The notes under the pieces were generated by a model. The model was not told the DNA's origin and ran no database searches. It worked only from the letters and a program-made list of their open reading frames with translations. From the NCBI GenBank assembly GCA_013397935.1, contig VZRN01000629.1, forward strand, positions 762,031 to 826,030: a stretch of DNA of 64,000 nt, written 5' to 3'. The translations under genes were made by a program, and so were the position numbers. This document shows positions 9,401 to 20,600 of the stretch, one piece after another. Each line of letters opens with the position of its first letter. Position 1 is the stretch's first letter. This DNA is from Dasyornis broadbenti (taxonomy: Eukaryota; Chordata; Aves; Passeriformes; Dasyornithidae).

Positions 9401-12400
9401 AACATATAGGAAAGACTGGTTCAAGAAGCGTAATTTGTGTTAAATTGTATACCTAGCCTGCCTTACATATAGCCTTATGGAAGATTCTGGGATTTCAAAG
9501 TTAGTGCACAGGGCCTATGGAACACAGTGCAATGGTGATGGGAAAAACATAAACCCAAGAAGAAAGCACTAATTTTTCTACAGTTAATTAAAGATTGAGA
9601 ATGCTAAAGCCTCATCGAGAGCATTTATCCTCAACATGTTTGCTGAATTTAGACATGGCTGAGTTGATTCCTTCCCCCTCAGCTATGTTTGATCAGGCAG
9701 GCCAGGTGTTACCTCACAGGAGTTTTAGGTGGCAGAGTCACAGCCCCAGCAGCACAGGGCTGGCTCAGCCTTGGTGAGGGCAGGAGGCGGCTGGTGCACA
9801 CTGCCGCACGCTGCTGCACAGCGCTATTCTCCGAGGATTATTTCTGACTCCTGCTGCCTCAAAGCTGCAGCTAACAAAAAGCATAAGGGATCAATATTAT
9901 TTCTGACTTCAGGCTTCTATTGCAGTAGGTGGGGAAAATTTCCCTCCCAGGATAACCTTATGAATAAAGTGGGTGATATTCACCCAAGCAGAGCATCAGC
10001 ATGTAGCTTCAGCATCTTTATATATTCTATTGTCTCCAGCAAACAGAACGTACATACAGTTTGCTTTCACCCTATGGGAGCACAGAAATAAGATGTACAG
10101 TACATCCTGACGTCTCATTTGAGAACAGTCATTCATGCACTGAAAAGGCAACATGTAGAGTAAGTGTGAACTAGCGTTCAATCCTACATTCACATGAGTA
10201 CAGTACTGACTCCTGGGGCTCTGGTTGAAACCTCTCTGTCTCCCTCTCTCCGCCTGTGAAATGGAAAGCCTGCTGCTTCCTTAACTCACAGGACTGAAGG
10301 AAAATGATATTTACTTACATGTTAGAAAAACTAAAGGTCTAGAGAAAGGAGAAGAAATACTAATAAAAGGCTAGCAGCTTTCCAGTGTTTTCAGAGCACA
10401 GTTGACTACTTAATTAGAAACTCGTAACTATTCTTACACAGTCAGCTGATGCTGAAGAGAAAATAATGGGAATATTTCTGACCATGCTATTTCTGCTGCA
10501 AATCGCAACCCTGCTCACCTGCCTGCTCCCAATGTTCATATTTCTATATGTTTCATTCTCCTCAAGTTTTTATTTTATCTGCTTGTGGGTGTTTTCTTTT
10601 CTTTTGGAGCATCACAAATGCAATCAGTTAAAGTACTGACAATCCTTTAACGATAATGTACTGCTCCGGTGTTTTGACAAGGTAAGACAAAACTAAGACA
10701 TGTTTTGTGACAGAAGTCATACCACACATGGCATTTCAGCAGACAAAGGTATAAATAAACATCCCACAATACAGGGTAGTAGGTATTAGGCTCATTGCAC
10801 AAATAGTGCTATACGAGTTCAGTCTGATGAATAATGTCAGGTTTTATTTCTAACAGCTTCAGGCAGGATTTGCATACAGAAAGTGCAGAGCCCAACTCAT
10901 GCCTGTCTCTTAACTCAGTTGCTTCTTACTGAGGCTTCACCTGGCTTCAGCAAAAAAATATGTGAAAGTTAGTATATTCAGTTGTACTTCCTTCCCTTTG
11001 CTGTAGAAAGCATCCTAAAGCAGATCATACGGAGTATTTTTGAAATGGAAAGGAGATGGAATAAAATTACCCAGTGTATTATTTTCCCTTCACATTTGCT
11101 CTAGCTGAGGCCTCAGGGAGAGAAAAACCCTGCTGGAAAAAAGCCTCCTGATTCTTGTCCCTTAGATTCCTGCTGAGATTTTATTTATGAATAAACTGAC
11201 ACTGAAATTTGTGCAATTGTGAGTGGAGATTTCCAAATATTGTGTGCCTTGCTCTATCTCCTTGCTTTTATTATAATAGCTGGGCCACGCGGGGATTGAG
11301 AAAGTGTGGTCCCATAACATTCTGAACTGAAACATTGGAATTTCAGAGCCTTAGTGGTTTGACTTGGGGAAACCCAAGAAAGAAAAAATGCAGAAAAAAT
11401 TAAAGAGAAGTCTGAAACACAGTTGGAATGACACAGCATCTTTACACTCAGTGACTGGCCTCAGCAGTGCTACAGGCAGGGTTGTCATGGGAACATGTGC
11501 AAGAAATATTTTTCTCATTTTAGGAAGTCCATAACTTTCTTGTACTCTCCTCAGATTATTTTTGGTTTGGGTTGGGTTTTTCTTCTTTTTCTTCATTGGC
11601 AAAAATGCCTGAATGAATGATACTTTTAAATGTGTTTAGTTGTATATTTCTTTAGTGTAGAGACAGACTAAGTACGTCAGTTTTTCAGCTTTAAAAATGA
11701 ATGACTGCAGTGGATAGGAAAGTTACGTGAAGCCATGTTTGCAAAATCATGAGGAGTGTGGAGAAAGGGAATGAGAACGCAATGCTTACTGTTTCTCATA
11801 GTCTGAGAACCAGAAGGGACATGATGTTTGTATTTAAAACAAACAAAAGCGACATTTTCATATAGATTTTTAACGTCATTGTCACAGGATGCTGTTGAGG
11901 TTGAAGGTGTAAAGTTGCTAAAAAAATTGGATTAAACAAATTTCACAGTCAACACAGAGAGGTTCTTTAGTGGCTTTTATTCTATGTTTGGTCTCCGGCC
12001 CAGGAACTCTGTAACCAGTTTCTGTATGAAACTGGAAGGATAAATCATGGGACAATAACAGCTTAAACCATGCCCTGTGCTTATACTCTTTCTTGCAGGA
12101 TCCCCTTCTGGCCTTCGGGCTAGAGGGACCTTTTGTCAGGCAAATCAGGGAATTTCATGTAATGAGTAGAGACATAAGAGCCTATGCCGTTTCTAGTTCT
12201 CTACTCTTTCTCCACAACAAAATGATCTTGTGATGAACAGTCCAAAATGTCCTTCCAGACCCATTTACGATGGCATTACTTGCTTTGAACTTTAATTCAT
12301 TTGTCCTTTCTTGGAATTTGTGGGACTTTGGCATCTTTCTCCCTGTAAACATAGTTGTGATTAAAAGTGAATCTTCATCTGTTGTGATTGATTTTCTCTA

Positions 12401-15123
12401 ACTTTACATACAATATGCAAGATCTTTGGAAGAGCTCATAGCCACCTAATTGGGAGCAATAAAAACAGAAGGGAAAAGGTACACATGTAGGGAGCCCTGA
12501 CACGTCTTAGATACAGGTGACTTGTTTTCTCAGTAAATTTCAGTAGTGGTAGTTCCCACAGGTCTCACAGTGGTAATTTGAACATTCCTCAAAATCAGGT
12601 TTCTTATTTGAGTATCTTAATACATGCATTTAACTTAGATAGTCAGTTTAGAAAAGTCAGACCCTGTAACTTCCAAAAATTTCTCAGCTTCTTGTTGATC
12701 TCTTTCCTAATTTAAAAGAAACACAGGGGCTTTTTTTGTTGTTGAGTATTGCTCCCTTCAGCACCTTCCCAATGCATCAGAAGAGTGGAATACACAACAT
12801 ACTGCTCTGCCATGAATAAAAATTCTTGTGGATTTTACATCTTTAGTTCATTGATGACTAGATGATACCATCAGCTGGAATCAGATATCAAAAATTACTG
12901 ACAGTCCCTGAAGCAGATAAACTTTTGCAGATGTTAAAAAGCTTATGCCAAAAAGAGTGAGCTAGCCAATAACAGCATTCTCAACTTTCTCTTGTAATGG
13001 TATCATTAAATTATGAAGACTGGCAGAATATCAATTAGCTATTCACTGTTGCAGTATCTTGTAAAAATCTCTGATTAATCTCCTGCCTGACAGGACATTC
13101 ATGTGTAGCTTCATCTTGCCTTATTCTCTTTAATTTTTAAGTTGCCTCATTAATAAGGGGTTTTCTTAGAAATGGGTCAAAGCACTTTGAAGTATTCTGG
13201 TCTTGGTGTATTTGCAATTTCCAAAGCAGAACATTGCCAGATGCCTTGAAATCAACCGAATGACAGCCCTCCAAGCAGCTCTTGTTTGCTTCTCCTTAGG
13301 CGAACACTGAACCCAATCAGCTTCCAAAAGGAGGTCTGATATGGGTGGGCACAAAGCTTAATATTTTCCTTCTTGAAAAGAAAAAGGTGGACTTTCAGAT
13401 ATAGCCAAGACATCTGCATTCATCATGACTTAATTTTGTCAACTAATACAGGACTCAAAGGGTTGCTCACTGTTTGTTATTATTTTGTGTTCCACAGATG
13501 GAAGTAATGTCTAAAATGCACTGGTTGTTTTCCAAACACAGCAAAGATTCAGACCTTTAAGCACTGTGTATGCAATTTCAAAAGAGATGCCTTATTCCCC
13601 ATCTGATAATAAGAGAGCTGTATGTTTAATAGACTGTCCAAACTATCATCTGTAACTAGTTCTGATCCTTAACATGGCATCATCTTCCCTTTACCTTTCA
13701 ATGACCCTACAAACAGCACTAGCTTTGATGATGACTTATAAAGAAGAAACAGGTAATCCTGTTTCTTCTTTCTGTCTTCAAACTCTTTTCTATGCTGTCC
13801 TTTAACATCTGGATATATTCTTTAAGTTGAATCATAAGGCCTGCAAATTTAACCTGTTCAAAGCCTGCAGTGATGGATATTCTGTCCTCAAAATTAGCCA
13901 GATAAGCAGCCAAAAAGCCAGAACAGTCACACTAATCCAGATCTTATTATGTATTTTACGCTTTTTATATGGGAAACAAAACTTTTCCTGTGGACTGATT
14001 AGTTGATGTTTTGGTCCCTGGGTAGGTGTGACTCATTTACATTGGGTCTTCTACACTATGAGTGCTTCAGCATTATGGTATTTAAATATGGTTAATATAA
14101 TGGATTAGGATGAATGCACTTGGAATTTTAAGCTAAGTAAGTGATGATTCAGTGTAGTTACTGATTCACCACCAAACTTATAATGTACTCACAGGTGTAG
14201 CATCTCTCGAGATGCCAATGTCCATGTACTGGCAGATGCAGAACAGATCTATCCCCACCCCACTGAGGGCTGGCATTAGACCAATGCCTCACTTCAAAGT
14301 CAAGTCCAGGTCTGACCTACAGCTTTTAAATAATGCAATGGCTCTTAGCACAGGGCAAAATGTAGCTACTGTGACACTTGTGTGACTAAAACACCCAAAG
14401 CCACAGAAGTATCAAAGTCCAGCTGAAGCCAGTGGGAATTATGGACCTAATCAGAGTTGTGAATCTAGCACATTTCCTTTAAAAATGACAAATATCATAT
14501 TGTCAACACTAATTTGATTTCAAATTAATGCAGCAGTGGCAAGTCAGCACAGACATACAGGACCGGATCTTCAGCTGGAGTTCCTGCTTGGCTGGTTGCA
14601 AGGACATATGTGAGACATGAAACATCAGAAAAAAACTGCATGGAGGTGAACATTGCAGAACAGGACTATGGAAAGTGTAGCTCCTTGTAGTTGGACACAT
14701 GCTCCTGAACCTATCTGCACACACACAAGCCTCAAGCCATTGCTCAAAGTCCTTGAGTTCTTGGCTCCTGGCAATGCTAATGCCAGGGCTGTAATTACAG
14801 CACTTTCTGAAATTACAGTAGAGTCCTCAAAGTGCTACCTCTACAGCCTGAGTGGCGAATGTGAAGGACTGTGGAGGAGTATGTGAAAGAGAGCATATGT
14901 GTGCTGGCTATGGGTGAAAAATAAGAAGTTTCTGATTGAAAAGATCCACCCTGGAGCTGGCTGCAGGAAGCTGTGACCTGCATTACGCTGCTGACAGTCT
15001 TTAAGGTCAGCTCTATTGTACCTGCACTGGCTTGGGGAGAGGGCACTTGTGAAGCACTGTCACACTTAGGTCCTACCATGCTAATAATGTCCTTCTGTGT
15101 GGTAGCTGTAGTGAAAGACTTAC
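6421..15123 (-). other. NHS: NHS intron between exons 3 and 3b
   Basis: Intron of 8.7 kb, AT-rich. Its 3' end carries the strong T-rich polypyrimidine tract of exon 3b, within about 6422-6480. I see no CR1 copy, RNA gene or convincing coding segment. Open frames up to about 120 codons, for example 9729-10091 on the plus strand, have no recognisable family and no splice-bounded conserved segment. Confidence 0.8.
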
Positions 15124-15257
15124 TGGTAGCAAGTGCCGGTCCTTTATCGCTTGCCTCTTTTGGCTGCAGATTGCAGGGAAGGGAGGAAAAGGGGGAGCCA
15201 CCACAGCAATGGGGCCTTGGACTTTTTGCTCTCTGTTATCCCCTCGGCTTCGATGTT
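15124..15257 (-). CDS. NHS: NHS exon 3 (proline-rich linker)
   Basis: This 134-nt exon follows the acceptor 'ttctcatccaaaacag' and ends at a strong donor, CTACCA|gtaagt. It begins with AA to complete a Glu codon with the last G of exon 2. It then encodes 44 residues starting HRSRGDNREQ, passing through VVAPPFPPFPAICSQK and ending IKDRHLLP. Human NHS has the same architecture: an HRSRSDRREQ start, a Pro/Ala-rich middle and a KDRH end. Sequence identity is lower than in neighbouring exons, so this is the fastest-changing of the five. The PPFPPFP stretch could bind SH3 or EVH1 domains, but that is inference. The exon ends in phase 0, so it can join either cassette 3b or exon 4 directly. Confidence 0.93.
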
Positions 15258-17448
15258 CTGTTTTGGATGAGAAAGAAGACACGAGTCTTTCAAAGTGTTA
15301 AAAACATACAAATATCTCTATTAACAGCACAGCAGAGACAGGAACAGGACAGCTGACTCCAAAGACAATGGTTCTCCTCTTCCCCAGTGACTGGTACATA
15401 TGATCCCTGTTGCACACAAAGGGGAGAAGCATGTACTGGACATCTGTGTGCCCAGAAGAGTAATGCCCATACAACACATCCCAGCATGTGCACTGGAGCT
15501 GAATTGTCCCCAAATGAGATTTATACCATTTATCCCAAGAGACAAAGAAGCTACCCTTCTAGGCACTTGAGACACAAGACCTGATTTCCAACAGGAACCT
15601 GCAGCTCCTGTTGTCTTGAAATACTGAGAAGCAGTAATGCCTGTGTTCTACCCATCTAAAATATATCACTCTGAGGGGAAAAAAAGAAACACAGCTCCAG
15701 GTGGGATTTTATTTCCTGGTTGCAGGGCAGTGCTAAGTCCTGAGCATTGGCTTGACATCATGAAGGCTGTTGCAGTGGTAATGCTCAGGTTTCAGCATGA
15801 AGGAGATCATCCTGGAAAAGTCAGGATCTTTATCCATCCTAGGCCCACAGGAGTCTTCCTTCACCATGGGCTTACAATATTCAGTCCTCTTCCAACACAA
15901 GTCCCAAGTCTCTGGAACCTTCCAAGTGAATGGGAGAATGCTCATGGACTTCCCATCTCTAATTTTAGGTGACAGATAATTGCTGTTTGCATGGAGAGCT
16001 GCTGGAAGGAGATAATATATTCACCTGCTCCACTTGCTATGGTCCAGTCAACAGTGTTTGTTGCTAGCATAGCTGTTTTCTGACCTAATGTATAGTTTTA
16101 ATTGCTCCTGGTTAAATAGATAAAGAGATAATGAAATTCTGATAGAAGATAGAGTTGAGACACAATAAACATGTTTAGTTAAATTTCAGATTATAATTTC
16201 ATTCCCATATATGCAGTTATTTGGAAAATAATATAAAGCAGCACATGGCAAGCTGCCTGCTGAACCTGCACAGCTGCCATTAAATATGAAGGATGGGAAA
16301 TTGCCAAAACTCAGATTTGTAACTTTAAAATGATTGAGACATTTTCTGACAGCTGCCTTCCCATGCTGCTGTCAGGATTTCTTCTGTCCACAAGATGGCA
16401 GGCAAAGATCAGCCTGGTTCTGGGACAATTGCAAAGCAGAGCTGCTGAGAACAGAATAGAACTTCTACTCTACTCCAGCACTACTGTGGTTGCAATTTGG
16501 CTGTATCACTCTCTGCCGTGCTATGAAGACATACTGCACCCACAGTGTGTTCCTGACCTAAAACCTGCAGAGATGGTCAAATGTGGTAATTAATTGGAAC
16601 ATCTTATCCAGCTAACAGATGCTCTGCAGTTCTAAGTAATCGATTATTATTATAAGCTAATAGCAATAATAAATGAGCAAGGCAATTAGAACTGTTGGTG
16701 CAAAACACTTCCAAGACCAGGAGGCTGCTGCTGAACATTTAAAGTGTGACCTGCATGGCTTTTCTCCTTTCTTATGGCACAGGAGAAAGACAGGCTTGTT
16801 TGCTTGCTTTGACTTGTGTCCTGGTAATAATTTTCCCTTGGTTAGGTTCCCAGTGAAAACTGATGTTTCCCCATCTTTTGCCTTCCCTTTAGCGTGCTGT
16901 TGTAGGACCATCTAGATGTTTGCATCTAGTAAATTCTCTTTATGGCAGGGACCCAGGAGCCTTCTTATGATGCTGATTGCTCCTACTTCCTCTCTGTGTT
17001 GCTTTGAGGCTACAGGTCTGCAGTTTGTTAGGTGATGTCAGAAAATGTTCCCTAGCCTGGGAAGGGGACACCTGCCCAACCCTTTTAAGCTGTCCAGGAC
17101 ATCTATCACCTGGCTTTCAGCTGCCACTCTTGAAGGACACAGGCATCCTCCAGTATCACGCTTGGAAACCCTGAGCAGAAAGCTCAGTTCTTGTGGAGAT
17201 TAATACCAGTGGGCTTCAGTTTCAGCCCTTGTGAAGAGGGTTGAGACTAGATGATCTTTAAGGTCCCTTCAAACCTAAAACATTCTGTGATTCTACATAT
17301 CTGTGATTTCTTAGCCTGAATACCTAAGTCCCAGTGGAAACCAGTGCCCACAGTTCTGTGTGCTTGTGCCTGAGTATCGTTCTGCTGCCTGGAGTGGACC
17401 ATGGAGAGGTGGTAAGTGTGTGGAGCGGGAGCTCCAGGGAACACCTAC
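15258..17448 (-). other. NHS: NHS intron 2
   Basis: Intron of 2.2 kb between exons 2 and 3. A CR1 3' fragment near 17.2-17.3 kb is listed separately. The remainder holds only short open frames without coding character. Confidence 0.85.
17225..17309 (+). mobile_element. CR1 LINE 3'-end fragment
   Basis: Contains the diagnostic CR1 3' block, seen as 'gactagatgatctttaagg', 'tcccttcaaacc' and the terminal 'cattctgtgattct'. It is a short, 5'-truncated and diverged copy, inserted antisense to NHS about 140 bp downstream of exon 2. Confidence 0.85.
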
Positions 17449-17601
17449 CTCTGCGCAAGGCTCGCAGGTGCTGCTTGGCGTGGTGGTGCAGCTCCTCCAC
17501 ACAGGGCGGTCTGGTGGAGGGGAGGAAGATGTTTCTTTGCTGATGCCAAGGTGCTCGGTAGTAGACACTCAGTTTGCTCTCTGCATCAAGGTTGGAGACA
17601 G
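17449..17601 (-). CDS. NHS: NHS exon 2 (end of WAVE-homology region)
   Basis: This 153-nt exon encodes 50 complete codons plus split codons at both ends. The acceptor is 'ttttatcctatag' followed by CT-GTC-TCC; the donor is AGAG|gtaggt. The peptide runs VSNLDAESKLSVYYRAP, then WHQQRNIFLP, RPPCVEEL and ends AKQHLRALRR. It is almost identical to human NHS as I recall it, with I-to-A, A-to-S, R-to-H and SLQ-to-HLR changes. In the family this part follows the coiled-coil helices of exon 1 and corresponds to the tail of the WAVE-homology domain that contacts Abi/WAVE-complex partners. The exon starts in phase 1, as expected for joining NHS exon 1, so any alternative first exon must also end in phase 1 to keep this frame. 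The next exon lies 2.19 kb downstream. A CR1 fragment sits about 140 bp past the donor in the opposite orientation. Confidence 0.96.
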
Positions 17602-20600
17602 CTATAGGATAAAACCAGAGTGTAAGGTAAGACTTTGTCATCTCTCTTCCATCAACCTAGCTGAAAAGCAAAGGTTCTTGCTTGGAACAGCATTGTCAAA
17701 AACAGGCACTGGGTTTGTTACAGCACCTTTACTCCCATCAAATAGCAGCAAACATTATCTTCTCTGTGTTTCCAACATCATGTTATACCAGGTAGCATTT
17801 AGACAATGCCCTTTTACCAGATTGCAAATGGCTCTATGGAGGCAAGCAGGTGAAATGATACTATATCGGTGTTTTATATAAAAGGACCAAAGAGATAATA
17901 ATTTTATAGGTAGCAAAACAAAAATGCAAAGAAGCTGCACAGTCTTTCCACAGTGACATTTTGAGCAAAGGCAGTGGGAGGAATAGGTCTTCCATTTACC
18001 CATTCTCCAGCCAATATGCTCTTTCACTACATCATGTTACGCACAACTAGTTTCTGACACAGGTTGCTAGTTCACTGCCTTCCAGGGCATAACGACTGGG
18101 ATTAACTGCTTGCCCTGCTGAGCGACTTTAACTGTCACCTATCCAAAGAGATTCCTTTAATAGACAGGGACTTCCAAGGGACAGAAACACATCAGGTCCT
18201 CTAAGGAGAAATCCCAGAAGTCTGCTGCTGAAAGTTATCAATCAGATCCACTAAAAGTTTGAGAGACTTTCTCAGGAGCACTGAGACTCATGGCAGGCCC
18301 ATGGACTATGCCCAGCATACACGGTAGGCAGCTTTCCATGGGCCAAAGCAGGAGTGGAGGGCCAAGGGAGAAAGCAGCACTCTGCCCCGGCCGGCCACAG
18401 GGAGCAGGCTCATCCTCAGCCCACACAGTGCAGCAGAGCAGGTGACACATTCTCAGGTATAGCACTGGGCTTGATCCTTCTACCACAGGCAATATGCAGA
18501 CAGTGTCTGTGTAACACCAAAGAGCTGCTGCAGCTGTTTTGCACACAGGACAGCACAGTGTGACACAGGCAGGCACCCTCTTGCACAGGAGGTACCTCCT
18601 GGGCTTCCCTTCCCAGTGGAGCGCCAAAGAGCCAGTGTGCCTCAGGATCATCCCCCCACTGGCCATGCACTCCTCTCCTTTGCACATTTCAGGGCTCTCA
18701 CCTATTTTCCTGCTTTTGCACTCTCTTACCCTTTTTTGAGGGGTAGCCAGTGCATCATGTCAGAGAATGGCTCTCTGGTGGAGATGCTTTGGTCTTTCTG
18801 GTTTTGCTGCTTCCTTTAATGCAAACAACATTCACTCAACCTGAAGGTATACCACTGCTTTGTATAAAGAAAGAACTGGGAAAGTACAGTTGGAGAAGAA
18901 GGAGGGAGCAGACAGAAGAAGAGAAACCTAGGAACTGTGCTGCCATGTGTGGGATGATGAGAGACTATCAGTTTCTTTGATCAGAAAAAAACTCCAACAT
19001 TTCAAAGAACTTTGTAGGTGTCATGATGGAAGTGGTGGTATAATATGACAATCAGACCTGCTGAAGTTCAGGTTCTCAGAGCTTCAGCAACAATGAAGAG
19101 ATCCCAAAGTCTCTATCCAGTAGGGAACCTTGCTTTGCTTCTCAGTGGATTTTTGCAGGTGGGGTTTCACTCAGTTTTCAGCACATTTGTAGTGCTGCTC
19201 CATGAAAATGGCATTGTGTCAGTGCAACGAACGGCACCGGGGGGAGAAAAAAATGATACTGGAGGAAGGTATGAATGATGGCAACCTGTCAGTGCCTGTT
19301 CATCATGAGGATTTACTAATTAAATTTTTGACATTGCAAAAACACAACGTTGCCAAATTGCAAGCAGAGATTTTGATGGCTTGTCTGTCTGTTACCACTG
19401 CAGTAGGGAAATACCTCACTCACATGAGCTGTGAGATTCTATATCTCCTTTACCCCTTGAAGGTAACAAAGCACTATGTCTGTTTTACATACAAGGTACT
19501 GAGATACAAAGCAACTTGCCCTGATCCAGTTCTGAGCCACACTTCCTCCTTGGGAATCTCAGCTCAGGATAAAAATTTGTAAGCAATAGTAATGATACCC
19601 CACCCATTCTTTGTATTGCCAAGGGTGTATGATAGTCATGATCACAAATTGTACCCTGGAGGCTAATGAAAAGGCAGGCACAAGCAGTTCCTTCCTACTC
19701 CCAGAAAAATCTGTCTAGACTGAAGTGCTAGTAGTTGCCTGTGATGAATATCAGTAAGTGAGTGGAAAGTTTTACCTACTTACGAAATTTTCAGACATCT
19801 CATCATACTAGAATGGATTTTGCTGCAAAATTTAGCTCATAGAAAGCTCTTTTGGCTTTAGCAACAGTGTTTTACAAATAAGAGTAGGAGTTGGGTTAAT
19901 ATACTTTGTGTGAGACTTAAAAATGAAACCAAGTTCATACAAGCTCTGCTACACACCTACTATTGTAGACACACATTGCTGTTGACAGATAAAATAGCCT
20001 GACCTCTTAGCCACCCAACAAGTCTCCCTTAGCCAGCAGACCTGGCAGAGCTGTGCATAGTGCTCTCCCAGGAGAAAAACCACGAATACATTGCTTATCT
20101 TCAAATGACAGGGCATTAAGAACCTTACAGTACCCTGTGCTATGGCCCCAGCCACCACCCATCCACATCTTCTCACCTTTTTCTGCAGGACCCCCCTGAC
20201 ACCAAGAAAGCAGAAGTATTGCACAATACTCACTGAACTGACCAATCCTTTAAAATACTCCAAAGCTGGAGTGGATTTTCTAGGAGGTCCAGAATAGAAA
20301 CTGAAAGTGCTGGCAAAAAAAGCTGCAAGGGGATGAATGTTCTCAGCCTAAAGTGGGAAAGAAGCTCAGAGGGAGGAAGCAGTGCTGGGTAGGATGGAGG
20401 ACAATGCTGGTCCAAGGACAAATAAGTATAAATCTGCAGTGAATGCAAATAGTCTGGATGTTTGAAGAACAGCATCCCCACCTAAGAGCAACAAAGCTCT
20501 GAAAAAACTCCTGGAAAGGAGAAAGAGGGAAAAAGCTAACCGGTGAGTAAAAGCCTGCCAAAAGAGGGACCTGCTTCCATTTCATTCATTGTGCATTGTC

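Larger units (their letters stand above)
617..17601 (-). other. NHS: NHS gene, partial (exons 2 to 5 with introns)
   Basis: This span holds five consecutive internal coding exons of NHS, transcribed right to left. NHS proteins regulate actin remodelling and cell shape. Their N-terminal WAVE-homology domain binds Abi and other WAVE-complex subunits, and human loss of function causes congenital cataract with dental anomalies (family knowledge). I recognised the exons by long identical residue runs to human NHS recalled from memory, such as YYRAPWHQQRNIFLP and LPLPTPEEKMKQDAQV. Every border has AG/GT, and the codon phases chain correctly: exon 2 begins in phase 1 and ends in phase 1, exon 3 ends in phase 0, 3b is phase 0 to 0, exon 4 runs phase 0 to 1, and exon 5 phase 1 to 1. 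There are no stops or frameshifts. Exon 1 and exons 6-8 are outside the window. The paralogues NHSL1, NHSL2 and NHSL3 are less likely because the match to NHS itself is near-identical in exons 3b to 5. Confidence 0.95.
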
